Of a stretch of 64,000 nucleotides of DNA, positions 12,291 to 25,109 are shown one piece after another (position 1 is the stretch's first letter; every line of letters starts with the position of its first letter). Where the stretch lies: positions 13,141,219-13,205,218 of the forward strand of contig AP025075.1 of the NCBI GenBank assembly GCA_036186865.1, in the 5' to 3' direction. A program made the translations under genes and the position numbers. The DNA is from Eustoma russellianum (Eukaryota > Streptophyta > Magnoliopsida > Gentianales > Gentianaceae). The notes below the pieces were generated by a model. That model ran no database searches, was not told the DNA's origin, and saw nothing but the letters and a program-made list of their open reading frames with translations.

Positions 12291-12960
12291 CTGAACGTTT
12301 GAATGACTTATACTTGTCCAAAGGGGTTGAAACTTGCGCCAAATAAAACTTAAGAGGTGTGCTTATGTTTCGGCAAAGTTTGGTAATTTTTGAAAGTCGT
12401 TTGATATTTTTACTATTGTAATGGAAACGATGCGAAGTGCTGAAAATTGAAAGTAAGTAAAGTGCTGAAAGTAGTAACACAGAGAATTTTATACTGGTTC
12501 GGTTAACACAACCTACTCCAATCTTCAAGGACATCTTCCTCGGTTATCAATAATCATAAAATAACACCTTACCAAAAGTGTTGTTGGAGTTACACACCAA
12601 CTCCAACCTTTTACACACAATACAAGCAATCACACCGAGCACGAACACCACTACCGAACGGATAAGGTTTGATCACACCTTGATCAACCTTTTACAATTG
12701 AAACATATATGGTGGTCTAATCAAAGCCTATTCAATATAATGAATATAAGAACAATAGGTTTGAGAGAAGAAGAAGAAAGAATGTAGAAGAAGAAAGTAG
12801 AAGACTCCTTTTTCACTTAACAGATTATTAGAATTGTCTTGTATTTGTTTGGCTCTCTTCTCTTCCTTTTATTTGGTCTTGGCCGCCCACCTAGGGCTTC
12901 TCCTCCATCTTGAGAATTCTCTTTTAAGTCCTTAGAAGAATGTCTTGTATAGATGTGACA
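12291..12960. repeat. R1 repeat at the duplication junction
   Basis: Related to 63370-64000: both contain a GACTTATACTT..CCAAA..GGTTGAAACTT block and a TATACTGGTTCGGTT block followed by CCTACTCCA. The duplication breakpoint at 12290/12291 falls inside this repeat. Confidence 0.65.
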
Positions 12961-15033
12961 CCATCTTGCTTACTTGGTACAACTTGATTGGATGAATGTC
13001 TTGGTTTTGCTTACTTGGCACTTCATGATTGATCCAACTTGTCACCATTTAGTGTGCTGTAAAAATCTGAGATTAACTTGAAAAACATGTGCCAAAAAGA
13101 ATTCAAAACATTACCAAATAATCACCATTCAATCCCTTCAATTTTGGGATGCAAATTAAGGACAAAGGAATAGTAAATTCGGCCACTATTCACATGTGCT
13201 GAAAATTTTCATCATGTGTTGCATTTTGGAAATCTTTCCTTGTGTGTTGCCCTCTTCAAAGTCACCCATCATGTGTGACTTATTTTACACCAATTAAAGT
13301 GCCAAATAAGCTCCATCTAGGCTCCAACAAAGCTGAAAATGATGTATGAAATTTCTGCACATGTGCTGAATTTTCTTTTGGTAAACTTTGTCAAATAATG
13401 CATAATATTCACATATATATGGTAAATTATTATCAACACTAATTTGAATTTTCATGACACTTTAATATGTAATGAATATGTAAAAAGTGTCTAGATACAT
13501 GTCACATGTCATGCCAAAAACGTTCCATGTGTGTGTGTTTGTAGAAAACCGAATTTTCGACTTTTGTCGATTACACGATTTTTCTCTGATTAAATTCAAA
13601 ATTTTTGCACATGTTATATAATATGTGACACATAATATACATAAAATAAATTTAGTATTCATCTCATAAGGGCTAAGACATAGGCACCCACATGTGACAA
13701 AATAGGTTGAATTTGAAATCTCGACAATTTGGCCTTAATTGGGGGTAATTTGTGTGTGCCATCATGGAATGATTTTATGGCTGAGTACCATGTTAGCCAC
13801 GAAATTTGTGGCCATTTTTGAAGTGTAGGGGCTGGTCATCTATATATGACAAGTACATGACAAGTTAGCGAAGTTTCGTTAGTCACCCGATACGACAATC
13901 TTTTATTTAGAACCTTGTAACGTGTCGTTATAATTTTGTCATCACCATGACTTATATCATATGATATAAAACCTGAATATACTCATAAATATGAAGTATA
14001 GTGGTGTGACGTTGACGTGCGTTCGTAATATATGTAACGTGTCGGTAGTACGTCGGAATATATGTGTATGTGCCTTTTTATAAAAAATCTGTATATATAA
14101 CGCGTGATGAGGGTGGGAGGAGACTTTCCATTTCCAATTTTGTTGCCATCATACCTTCTCCAAATATATCTTCATTTGATGAACTATTTAGTTCATTTAA
14201 CTAAGTACTTCATTTAATGAACTAGTTTAGTTCATTAATGGTGGGACCTGAAAATAGTTCAACCACAACAAATGTTTGTCATTTAACGTAAGCTTTAAAG
14301 CTTCATGGCTTGTTAGTATGGCAACATTATATAAAGTATATAAGGCAAGTTTGTCGCAAAAACTTGTCAAGTAATAACTTGTGTCATGCATTTCTTAAAC
14401 ACGCGTTATTTAAATCATGTATTTTGTGAATCACTCAAACTCTTTTTCTCAACATATTGAATGTTAACTTTTTCCGACGTAATGCTCACTAGCCCGTAAA
14501 AGATTAATTTGTGTTGACATTTACTAGCCTATTCTCATATACCATACCATCATGTTCACTTTCTCCAATATATGATTTTTGATTCTTCAGACTTTCCCTT
14601 AAAACCACAACCCAAGATTCCTTTACTAAACCTTGACGTCATGTAGTTATCTCTAATACTATAATAGTAGTACTAAATGTCTACTCTCTTAAACTTACAT
14701 CTTCGCTGATCCGAAAAAGATTAAGCATGTTTGAATTTACTGATTAAGTTCATTCTTATATGTCATGTCACCATCTTTACTGTATCCAATATGGAATTTT
14801 TAGGTTTATATCTCCATCTATAAACATACGTGCATACTCACGCATACTTAGATACAATTGTAGAAACATATTATACATGGATACATATGTGGGTGTGTAA
14901 CCATGGTGGTTCACACTTGTACTTCAGAAATAGATATATTTGCAAGGTCAATAAACAGAAGGAACTGCGAGAAGTCGAAAACCATCATCCAGTTAGTTAA
15001 GAAGTGGTACTGATTCACTCGGCAAGATCTCAC

Positions 15034-15144
15034 CTAATCTATGAGGTCGCTGAGCTCCTGATTTGCATCATCCACACATGCTCCTGCTGAGACGGTGGAA
15101 GCCTTCGGAGTTAGGGATTTCAGCTTTTGCTCCAAGAAGTGGTA
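15034..15144 (-). other. Candidate exon of unknown gene, copy 2
   Basis: Identical to 2469-2579, with the same acceptor-like and donor-like borders and the same terminal TAG. Sequence on either side differs between the copies. See the copy-1 entry for the reading. Confidence 0.3.
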
Positions 15145-18100
15145 CTGATTTGATATTCTAACACGGACATATAAGACAAGATGGCTGTGATTGATGGACA
15201 ATATGAACTAAAAAACCGGGATTGACAAACAATATGACTAACGTGAGAATTGAGGTTGTGCAACTCTGCTAGCTCATGAATCATGAACCAGAACTCTAGC
15301 TCTCTACTTCTTGTTGGAGATACTGTTGGGATAACTCCAATTGGTGCTAAATTATAACTCTTTGGGCCATATAAAACATCTACTCTTTTTGTCCGTTTCG
15401 TTTTTCTTTTTTTCCTCCACATAAAGGGTTGAGTATTCTTTTCGGAAACAAATTAAATACTTGAGTATGAGAATTGGTGTTATTGGCGGCGGAGACACAA
15501 CCCTTACCGCTAGAAAAAGGTGGCTTATTACAAATTATTCAATAAGACAAATCCACCTCAAAGCAACGGTAATAATGTTTTGGTTGAATATTGTTGTTAT
15601 CTAGGTTCAATTTTAGTTAGATTATAACATATGATATTCGTGAAGAAAAAACATGGTGGTTACGGGAATATAGCTTCTCATTTAAAGTTACACAATTACC
15701 AACTTCACATACCGAATATAGCTTCCATAGCATAGCTAAATTAAGCGCAAATCACCTATGTGTAAACAAAGAGTTGTTAGCATGAACCTATTCACGTGTG
15801 ATATGCATATGGTGACAATTATCATTAATATAACCTTTTTTTCACCTAAAAAATGCATATACGTTCTTATGACTGCACACACATGATACTTTGTGTGTGT
15901 GTATATGTATATATGTTACACATACATATATACATACATGTGTATGTGCATAGATACACATAGACACAAACATATTAAAGAAATTCAATAAAAGATTAGC
16001 CAATAACAAATTCAAAACATTAGGTCGAAAAAAGAAAAAAGTCAATAGGATGAGCTAAAATTGAGTCATTTGAGTCAACAAATTCTGGTACACTAAACCT
16101 ACTCCCTATATGTCATCCAATAAAAAAAACTAATCCCATATGGTATACAATATTCAATCTCACATTTATTTTAACAATTATATTGAATTTTAAAATATAA
16201 GGCAATTATCTTTTATATATCATATCACTATTTATACAAATTTTTCTTATACATTTAAACATAATTTAACTTTATTCTATTTTTAATTATATTCATAATT
16301 ATAATAATGATTTTAGACGCAGCTAAAACCCTGAAGCCTATGGATGCAAAATGAAATAAAATATTTCTCTATTATTAAGTTTTTTTTGTCAAATAGACTT
16401 TTAGTTAGATACTAATTTTATTGTGCTCATGGAGCAACTAGTTGTCCAATAAATTCCAAACCCGTTGACTGAGATAAATTCAAATAGTGACGTCCATCTT
16501 TGTTTTGTATAAGATCATAAAATACAATACTGTAATAAGACATTAGACAATATTTAGATATTAGAAAAGTTTACCTATATGGGCCCTTGTTGAGCAGCAT
16601 CACAGTGCTCCAAACAGCAGTCTTGTTGCCATGCATCACACATCTCTATTCTCTGGTAGACCAAAAATGTACATGGTTTGGTCCATTGGTAAAAAGATTA
16701 CAGCACTAGAGAGGAAAGGTGAGAGGCAACAGCACATTTCATATGCCTTTTAACCTCAAAACGAAGAAAGCAACAGAACGTTCCATATGCCTTTTAACCT
16801 CATAAGAAGAAACTATGCTTTAAGAACTACTAATCTACAACTTATAACTTCTTTTGAAAACGGCCTTTTACCTTCACCTAGCACTCACCTTCTCTTAAAA
16901 GAGAGAGATTTTTGGTATGAAACATATTGAGCCATTTTACTAGTTCTATTTTATGTACTTGCTGGCACTATTTACAAAAAGTCGACTTACATATATGGAG
17001 AAAAGATAACTTCTTAGAAACATAAATGCTTGGCATAAACTATGAAAATTACATTATAAAAACATGTTATCAATATCTTCTTTCTCTGGAGCATCAAGTT
17101 TCAAGAAAGAATTATATCATCTTTACTCTTATCGGGATGAAGATATAGGAATATTCAAATCCTGTAAAAATTTGAAAAGACAGTTGAAATATTAGTCTAA
17201 ACAAGAAACAATTCTAACACTTCCATGATCAACTTAGACTTTCTCTCAGCTGTCTAATATGAATTTAGCATGTTTATTATAAGTTATCACCTAGCAGAAA
17301 AAAGGAAGGGAGCAAGCCTATGCAAAATATACAATGAATATGCCAAGATGTTCTGTATATGATACATGCACATCCAACCATAAAATGAACAGAATGTGAA
17401 ACCAATGACATCAACTTACTTTGATGTCTCAAGCAAAAGACCGAAAATATATTCTCATTTCTAAAACAATTAAAGACCTATCCAAAGAATCATATAGAAC
17501 ATCAACACACAAAAACTGTCAACTTGCCGCCCATATGCTTCGTGCAAGGCAGAGATCCAAAGTCACTTATAGCAGTGCAGATGAAATATAAGAAACGATG
17601 CAACAATTCTCAAAAAGTAGGTGAAAACAAAAATAAAAAGCACTCTGTTGAACTCTTATGCCTTTTATCCACAACATAAGCAAAACAGATACTATGTAAA
17701 AAATAAACCTAATGAAGAAACCACAGAAATTGATAAATAAAAAAGAAACAAGGATTTACACTTACCACAACAACAATAACACTCGAACCTTATTCTCTTT
17801 TCTTTAACCTTTGTCTTGATGACAATTCCATAATAATTCAGTTTATAGCAAAACATTAAGTAATCCATTGATTAAACTCATGCTTAACCACTTTAGTGTG
17901 TTTTTCACTTAACTATGCTCTAGTCCGAGGCATACAACACTAACAGAATTCAGAAAGACTTGAAAAGAAAAAACAATTTCAAAATTAACGAGTAACATTC
18001 TTTCGGTTGCAAAACGAGACTGCCATAGAAAACAACATGCACCAGTATTATAACCATAATGATTGTGACAAGGTAGGCTTGGGTCTCATATCTTCTGTTG

Positions 18101-18210
18101 TCCTCTTTTTCTTTTATTTCTTTTCTCGTTTAGACCTGAAGGGATAGAGCCAAGAGTTGGTGACTCAAAATTGACATGAGCGCTACAATGTAAAATTTTA
18201 CAGAGCTTAC

Positions 18211-18464
18211 CCTAAGCAATGTCGTTGATATCCATGTCACATATTATTTTGCCCTTGTCAGCTTCACAAATGTACGTAAGCATATATGCACTTAAGCATC
18301 CTCGGAGATATTGCTAAACAACGAAAGCATGAGGTCAAACTAGAAAGAAGAATTATAAAGGGTGCAAGACGCTGAAGTTAAAAGCAAGATTACATCATCC
18401 TGGACACCATATTGCTCCAATTTTGTTTCTGTATCTCCTTCAATGAACTGACTATCATTACGTT
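18211..18464 (-). pseudogene. UBP12/13-like fragment, copy 2, split by CACTA
   Basis: Counterpart of 10749-11007. Exon 18313-18211 carries the same LSAYMLTYICEADKG stretch and the same TAG. The preceding exon begins at 28931, is interrupted after seven bases by the CACTA element, and resumes at 18464-18394 (NDSQFIEGDTE ... KLEQYG). The element therefore sits inside a former coding exon. Confidence 0.78.
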
Positions 18465-18900
18465 CACCACAAAAAGAATTTCGTTTACCGACGAAAAATT
18501 CACCGACGAACCATAGTTCGTCGGTGTTGCGTCGGTACTTTGCGACGCATTTGCGATACACTTGTTTTCGTCGTTAATTGCGACGAAAATACGATGAAAG
18601 GCATTGTCGCTAGCAGAAAAGTAGTCAGATTAATACGTTCGTCGGTGTTTTGTCGGTGGTGCGTCGCTATTCTGTATGTTTTATTCGTCGCTATGTAGTT
18701 TGTAGCCTTACGTCGCTATATCGTAGCTATTTTGTCGCTAAAATTCCAGAACAATGATAAAATAAATTCGTCGGTGAGTAGGTTCTTGGCGTTGTGTATC
18801 GTCGGTTTTTTTGTCGATGAAACCCGCATGTCGCAAACGTTTTGTTTTACTTTTCGTTCATATTCCGATTTGTCATTGTGTCGTCGCAGATTCGTCGAGG
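18465..18900. repeat. CACTA left terminus and subterminal repeats
   Basis: After the terminal CACCACAAAAA comes a ~400-base field of short motifs in both orientations: CGTCGGT, CGTCGCTA, ACCGACGAA, GCGACGAA. In En/Spm such subterminal motifs bind the TNPA protein and are needed for transposition; the same role is inferred here. Confidence 0.88.
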
Positions 18901-19034
18901 ATTAAACACGTGTATTAATTAAGGAAAAAGAAAGCAGTGATTGGAAAAAAATTTATTAATTTAATAATAAGAATTTTACATTATGAAACGAAAAATTAAA
19001 AAAAGAAATCTAAAAAGAGGCGCAGAGAGGCCGT

Positions 19035-19366
19035 TCACTCTTCGTCATCGGAAGAAAGAGTGGCTGCCACATTATCTGCGAACTCTCTGAGGAGGCGCTT
19101 CAGTTTGGAATATCTGAATTTCAACTTCCGCAGCCTTCTAGTCATGCTGTGCAGTTGTCTCGACTGCTGTTGCATGTTTGCTATCAGCATACGGTAGTCG
19201 ATATCCTGTTCGGCGTTTGTTCTTGAGCATCCTCTCGCGGTAGTGGGCCATACACAGATACGGAACCCTCCCGCTCAACCGATGGTGGTTGGGGAGGAGG
19301 CCCTTGTGGCGGGGCACTGTTTGCCCCTCCACCACGCCTTGGGGTTCTTCTAAAACGACGCGGCAT
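19035..19366 (-). pseudogene. Accessory small coiled-coil ORF 1 of the CACTA element
   Basis: Starts at ATG 19366 and reads MPRRFRRTPRRGGGAN, then a Pro-rich stretch (PPPQPPS). A frame change near 19200-19230 leads into a basic heptad-like segment (RRLRKLKF, LKRLLREF) ending TLSSDDEE at 19035. Its C-terminal half is related to ORF 2 at 20183-20524. A 3' flank with ATTAAACACGTGT about 150 bases downstream is also shared with ORF 2. The layout of basic head, Pro-rich linker and coiled coil suggests a small DNA- or protein-binding factor, but function is unknown. Without the frame fix the ORF ends at 19184. Confidence 0.5.
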
Positions 19367-19429
19367 ATTTTGATATTTTATAAATTTGTATGTGTATATA
19401 TATGTGCGGATGTTTGGGGTATAAATAGG

Positions 19430-19900
19430 TAATTTTAGCGACGGTATAGCGACGAACTTGCGACGCATTCTTCGACCGTTAACCAAGCTGGGAATATGTG
19501 CGGGTGTGACGCTTCGTGCGAATTAGAGACGCATTAGCGACGAATTAGCGACGAACTTTGTGCGGGCGGGACGGTTCGTCCGAGTTAGCGACACACTTAG
19601 CGACGAATTAGCGACGTAAACACGTTCTAATGAACGGACACGGCGTAGCGACAACATGAAATAGGTGTGACGGTTCGTTTGAGTTAGCGACACACTTAGC
19701 GACGAATTAGCGACGTAAACACGTTCTAATGAACGGACACGGCTTAGCGACGCCATAGCGACGCAACATAGTGTGACGGTTCGTTTGAGTTAGCGACACA
19801 CTTAGCGAAGAATTAGCGTCAATGGGGTGAAATAACGTCGTGCGTCGGGGCGTCGGTAATAATCGCTAATTTCCAATAAATTCGCCAGTCGTTGTATTAA
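19430..19900. repeat. Internal block of CACTA motif repeats (1)
   Basis: About 20 copies of AGCGACGAA, AGCGACGTA and AGCGACACA. Two larger near-identical tandem units run from GGTTCGTCCGAGTTAGCGAC-like sequence (19571-19640 and 19671-19745), each with an AAACACGTTCTAATGAACGG core. The block lies upstream of accessory ORF 1 and downstream of accessory ORF 2 in the minus sense. Confidence 0.85.
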
Positions 19901-20182
19901 GTTTCGCTGATAATTATATGTTCTCGTCTCGTCGTTGTATTAAGTTTCGTCGATATGTTTAGTAGGTTCTCGTCTTAGTATTAAGTTTCGTCGGTATATA
20001 GTTGATGTTTAGTCGGTCAATTTGAGACGAGCCACATTTCGTTTGTATTTTAGCGTCGTCAAAATTCGTGAGAGATTAAACACGTGTTTAAATTAAGAAA
20101 ACGAAAGCGATGATTAGAAAAAAAAAACTTCATTAATATAAAATTATAAATTACAAAATATACTACGACAATAATGGAAAAA

Positions 20183-20524
20183 CTAATCTAAATGAATAAC
20201 GGAGAGGAGCCATTCACTGTTCGTCATCGAACAGAGAGTAGCAACACTCTCTGCGCACGCCTTCAGGAGGCGTCTCAGCTGTGCAGCTTTGGATTTAATC
20301 CGCATCTGCCTTGTGTCCAGGTATTGGAGACGCTCATCCTGGTACATAATATGCTCCCTCAGGTCATCCACTGTTTTCCGAAGTTCTTGTATTTCTTTAT
20401 GGAGATCGCCAATTTGGGGTGATTCTTGTGGTGGAGGAACCGCTGAAGAAGAGGGTTGTTGAATAGGCCGTCTTGCCGCTGAATGGCAACTACCACGTCG
20501 CGCTTGCGCTTTAGTACGAACCAT
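20183..20524 (-). CDS. Accessory small coiled-coil ORF 2 of the CACTA element
   Basis: 113 codons from ATG at 20524. It has a basic N-terminus (MVRTKAQARRGS), a Ser/Pro/Gln linker (PPPQESPQ), then a heptad-rich coiled coil (EIQELRKTVDDLREHI) and a basic tail (KSKAAQLRRLLKA) that matches accessory ORF 1. Next to ORF 1, the last residues look shifted by one missing base, and the likely true stop is at 20214-20216. A TATA-like CTATATAAA lies about 70 bases upstream. The ORF is antisense to the transposase genes. No known domain was recognised; it could be a regulator of transposition or a TNPA-binding partner (inference). Confidence 0.6.
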   Translation of the reverse strand: MVRTKAQARRGSCHSAARRPIQQPSSSAVPPPQESPQIGDLHKEIQELRKTVDDLREHIMYQDERLQYLDTRQMRIKSKAAQLRRLLKACAESVATLCSMTNSEWLLSVIHLD

Positions 20525-20592
20525 ATTTGGGTCTTTTTTTATGATTATAAAGGAGGTTGTTTTCTATGTAGTTGGGGGCACGGTCCATCCTG

Positions 20593-20601
20593 TTTATATA
20601 G
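20593..20601 (-). promoter_or_regulatory. TATA box of accessory ORF 2
   Basis: CTATATAAA on the minus strand, roughly 70 bases before the ATG at 20524. Accessory ORF 1 has a comparable CTATTTATA about 60 bases upstream of its start (near 19420). The motif-repeat block begins just beyond the box. Confidence 0.5.
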
Positions 20602-20905
20602 GGAATTCAGCGACGACATAGCGACGAAAACGCGACGTACATGCATCGAAAGTGTAGTAGTCGGGCTGTGCCGAATAGCGACGACGTAGCGACGAACTCA
20701 GCGACGAAACACATCGGTGTGCCGAATACCGACGACGTAGCGACGAAACACATCGGTGTTTGTGTTTGTTTCCGGGATTTGTGTTTCTTGGTCGTCGCTA
20801 AGTCGTCGCGTTGTCGTCGGTATTTGTGTTTGTTTGTTGCCGGGATTCGTGTCTCATGGTCGTCCTAGCGTCGCTATATCGTCGCTAATACGTCGGTAAT
20901 ATTGC
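20600..20905. repeat. Internal block of CACTA motif repeats (2)
   Basis: GCGACGACATAGCGACGAA-like and CGTCGCTA/CGTCGGTA motifs in both orientations, including a doubled GAAACACATCGGTGT segment. The block separates the divergent accessory ORF 2 (minus) and transposase gene (plus) and may be a shared bidirectional control region. Confidence 0.82.
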
Positions 20906-21087
20906 AGGCTGGGAACCATAAAACGCAGCTTTCTTCTTCCACTCTTCTCCCATTCTTCTCCAATTTCAAACACAAAAATCATAACTTTTCTACGAAAATA
21001 TAGAAGGAAGAAATCTTGTTGTGTGAAATTTTGATGTTTTCCACCACCAAAAGATAGCTGTTGTTATTTTGAAGGTATAGCGAGAAA

Positions 21088-24000
21088 ATGGATCCGAGGA
21101 GGAGCGATAGAAAGTGGATGTACGAGAGAGTAAACAGCGGGGAGTGGAGTTTTAGATTTGTTGAAGGTCTCGAAGAATTTATGGATTTTGCGACGAGTAA
21201 TGAAAGTGGAACGCAGATTAGATGTCCGTGTAAGAAATGCAAGAACCGTAAATATATGCATCCGGGTGACGTGAGGGTTCACTTATTGAAACAAGGTTTC
21301 GTGCACAATTACCATACATGGTACTGCCACGGCGAATATGAGGGGGCGTCTACATCTGCAACTGTACACATCGAAGGGGGACCCGGTCAGGTTGATGCCG
21401 AAGAAATAGGCGAGGGATCTCACAACCCATACGTGCAGATGGTGCAAGACGCAGCCGCCGGCGCATTTACGGGAGAGCAGTACTACTACAAATGCAGGAT
21501 CAGGATGAACAGCCGCGTGTATTCGTGGAGGAAGATCCGAACCCTCAAGCGAGACAGTTTTTTGAGATGCTGAACGCCGCCAACACGCCGCTGTATCCCG
21601 GTTGCGGTAGTCACACACAGATGTCCATGATCGGTCGGATGACGAGCATGAAGACGGAGCACCGCATGACGGAGAGATTGTACGATGGGATGTGTCAGCT
21701 GATGAGGGAATCTCTTCCCGAAGGGAACACAATGGTCGACAGTTTTTATTCGACGAAGAAACAGCTGCAGGCGTTGGGACTGCCGGTTCAGAAGATCGAT
21801 TGTTGTTCAGAGGGTGCATCATATACTGGGGCATCGACGAGGATAAAGACAAGTGCAGGGTCTGTGGGACACGCAGGTGGAGAACGAACAAAAGAAACCG
21901 GAACGTGCCAAGAAAGCAATTCTACTATTTACCTCTCGCCCCTAGACTGCAGAGGCTCTACGCATCCGGTGCCACAGCTAGCCAGATGAGGTGGCACGCG
22001 GAGCACTACACGAAAGATGGTGAGATGTGCCATCCATCTGACGGCGAAGCTTGGAGGACGTTCGATGCGACACATCCGGGTTTTTCGTCGGAGACAAGGA
22101 ACGTTAGGTTGGGTTTATGCACCGACGGGTTCAACCCGTTCGGACAGTCGGGAGGCAGTATTCGTCGTGGCCTGTAATCGTGACGCCGTACAATCTACCA
22201 CCTTGGATGTGCATGAAGAAGCCGTACATGTTCTTGACTGTGATCGCACCGGGGCCTAGGAATCCGAAACAAAAGATCGACCTGTACCTGCAGCCATTGA
22301 TACATGAGCTGAAGTGGTTGTGGGAGTTTGGCGTGGAGACGTTCGATGTATCGACCAAAAAAACTTCCAGCTACGCGCTGCGCTGATGTGGACCATCAGC
22401 GACTTTCCGGCTTATTCTATGTTGTCGGGTTGGAGCACATCGGGGAAATACGCTTGCCCTTGCTGCATGAAGCAAGCGAAGACGATGTCCTTGAAACATG
22501 GACGTAAGATTTGCTGGTTCGACAGCCATAGGAAGTTCCTGCCCAGACGTCATTTGTACAGAAAGAAATGACGTCGTTCATGCCTGGCATCGTCGAGAAG
22601 GACATGAAGCCCGAGCTTCTCACGGGTGCGGAGGTGTTGGAGGAGATAGACAGTTGTGGATTCGTGGGGGTCGCTGATGATCCGGACGGCAGCCACAACG
22701 CAGACCTGGCCCGTTACTGTATCGGGTGGAAGAAGAGAAGCATATTCTGGGAGCTTCCGTATTGGAAGAGCAATATGATCCGACACAACCTGGATGTCAT
22801 GCACATTGAGAAGAACGTGTTTGACAACATTTTCAATACGGTGCTGAATGTGCCTGGAAAAACGAAAGACAATTTGAAGGCACGACTTGATATGCGCGAC
22901 CTGAATATGCGACCGGAGCTGCATCCCGTTGGCACATCCTACATGCCGAAGTCCTCTTACACGCTGAATGCGGAGCAGGTCAGTGCGTTGTTAGCGTGGC
23001 TGGGGACGGCTAGATTTCCTGACGGCCATGTTTCGAACCTGTCTAAGAACATCGACGTGAATAAACGCGGTTTGCACGGGATGAAGAGCCACGACTGTCA
23101 CGTGTTCATGCAACGGTTGATGCCCATTGCATTCCGCGAGCTGCTTCCAACCAATGTATGGGAAGCACTTACCGAGATGAGTCTCTTCTTCAGATGTCTT
23201 ACATCCACGAGACTCAGGGCGGATGATATGTCAAGGCTGGAGGGCGAAATCCCATTGATCATTTGCAAGCTGGAAACTGTATTCCCTCCGGCCTTCTTTG
23301 ATTCAATGGAACACCTGCCAGTTCATCTACCATACGAGGCACGCGTTGGTGGTCCTGTTCAGTACAGGTGGATGTATCCGTTCGAGAGGTACTCTTATTT
23401 ATTACGTGCCGTTCTTATGTGTTTAAGCGCAAGCATTTGAACAGATATTCCCTATATGAACAGATATCTCAGGCATTTGAAGCTGAACATCAAGAACAAG
23501 GCGAAAGTCGAGGCCTCGATGTGCAATGCCTACCTGACGGAGGAAGCCTCGACCTTCGTGTCTCATTACTTCGATCCAGATGTCCCGTCGAGGTGCAGAG
23601 ATGTTCCCCGGAACGACGACGGCATTTCCAGATCCGGTGTCCTCCCGATATTCACACATCCGATCAGATTTCACGGACAGGGAAAGGAAATGATATTGGG
23701 GGACAGCGACCTGAAGATTGCTCATTCTTATGTTCTGCGCAACTGCCGTCAAGTCGACCGTTTCCAGAGGTATAAACGATATCCAATTTTAATTTGTAAA
23801 TACCTTGCGCTACTATATCCATTATACTACAAAGATATACAGGGTACTCATTCGTAATTTGCTTCAGCTTGTTCGTTGATTTATTGCAACACCGTTCACC
23901 GGGTATATCGAGCGATGCAATAAACAATGAGTTAGATGCCAAGTTTGCTGATTGGTTCAGGTGGCATGTAAGTTTACATATTTGCCGGTTACGTGTACGT

Positions 24001-24843
24001 CATGTGATACGCATTTATTGCCCCGCTGATGTATACTTACTTGTCGTTTTACAGGCGAGCAAAGGTCATCTGGCTGACGATGAGTACGGTTACATTCTGA
24101 CACCAGTAGCCGAGGGTCCATTGAACAGAGTCACGCGCCACGATATGTGTTTTGTCAACGGTTATAGATTCCACACAGTCTCCCATGCCAGCCGAAAATC
24201 ATCGGAGAACAGCGGAGTGTGTGTCAAACGGTATGACAATAGCCCGGACGAGGATGACTTCTACGGCTACCTTACTGACATCATCGAGCTCGAATATCCC
24301 GCATTGCCTATAAAGCGGGTGGTGTTATTCAAATGCGAATGGTACGATCCAACTCGGGAAGGTTATCGCGCTGGCACAAAGGTTCACGACCGATATAAGT
24401 TGGTAGACATACACCAAGGGCGACGGTACAGAAAGTACGATCCATTCGTTTTGGCCAGTCAAGCGTCCCAGGTGTACTATCTATCGTATCCAACAACGAG
24501 GATGAATGCGAGCTCAAAAGACTGGCGAGCCGTGTGCAAAGTGAAATCGAGCAAGTTTGATGTCAGTATACAGACAGGTTCAGATGGCACGGATGCCGCA
24601 TTTCAAGAAGAAAACCCGCCCGTTCTGGATACGACACATGTTGAACTGCACAACCTCCCTCTAAATGACCCCAACGGCGGTTTCATCGAAATTCATCTCA
24701 ACATACAACCGCCTGACAATATTGAATATGTAGGCGAAGACGAATACGAGGATGAAGAGGACGACGAGCATGTAGATGAAGATGAAAATGAGATGGATGA
24801 AAATGAAGATGCGTATGAGGATGCGGATGACAATGAAGATTGA
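21088..24843 (+). CDS. tnp2-type CACTA transposase (TNPD-like)
   Basis: Catalyses cut-and-paste transposition in the nucleus. The ATG at 21088 begins MDPRRSDRKWMYERV, the start of the plant transposase-associated domain, with a Cys-rich CPCKKCKNRK motif. Next comes the tnp2 core (about 21600-23100; landmarks KCRVCGTRRW, LGLCTDGFNPFGQ, NLDVMHIEKNVFDN), then DUF4218 (about 23100-23769) and DUF4216 (24300-24520; FKCEWYDPTREG), ending in a very acidic tail. Introns inferred at 23389-23463, 23770-23867 and 23968-24054 all have GT..AG borders and join conserved blocks. Five frame changes lie between 21480 and 22570, all equivalent to one missing base. Read literally the gene is broken; it may be intact in reality. 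Confidence 0.88.
23389..23463 (+). other. Intron in the tnp2-type gene
   Basis: AG|GTACTC ... GAACAG|ATATCTC. Removing these 75 bases joins YPFER to YLRHLK, the continuous motif of the DUF4218 region in the family. Two further introns (23770-23867, 23968-24054) are supported the same way. Confidence 0.75.
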
Positions 24844-24974
24844 TGTTAGTCACAATTTTTTATGTACCTCATTAGGCGAAAGTGTGTATGTGTTGATGTA
24901 CTTATACACATGTATATACATAATGTGTGTCTGTAAGTACATTATATTTTGTATTATTTTTTTTCCAATACTGA

Positions 24975-25105
24975 TGTCACCGACAAATTACCGACGAAAT
25001 CTTTCGTCGCAAATTTGAAATAACGACGACATATGAAATTAGCGACGACACAGTAATAGCGACGGACTTTCGTCGCTAGTGCGTCGCAAAATTTTCGACT
25101 AAAAC
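24975..25105. repeat. Internal block of CACTA motif repeats (3)
   Basis: ACCGACGAAA, CTTTCGTCGC, GCGACGACA and CGTCGCTAGTGCGTCGC motifs between the end of the tnp2-type gene and the CT-rich leader of the TNPA-type gene. It probably contains the promoter of the second gene. Confidence 0.8.
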
Positions 25106-25109
25106 TGAA

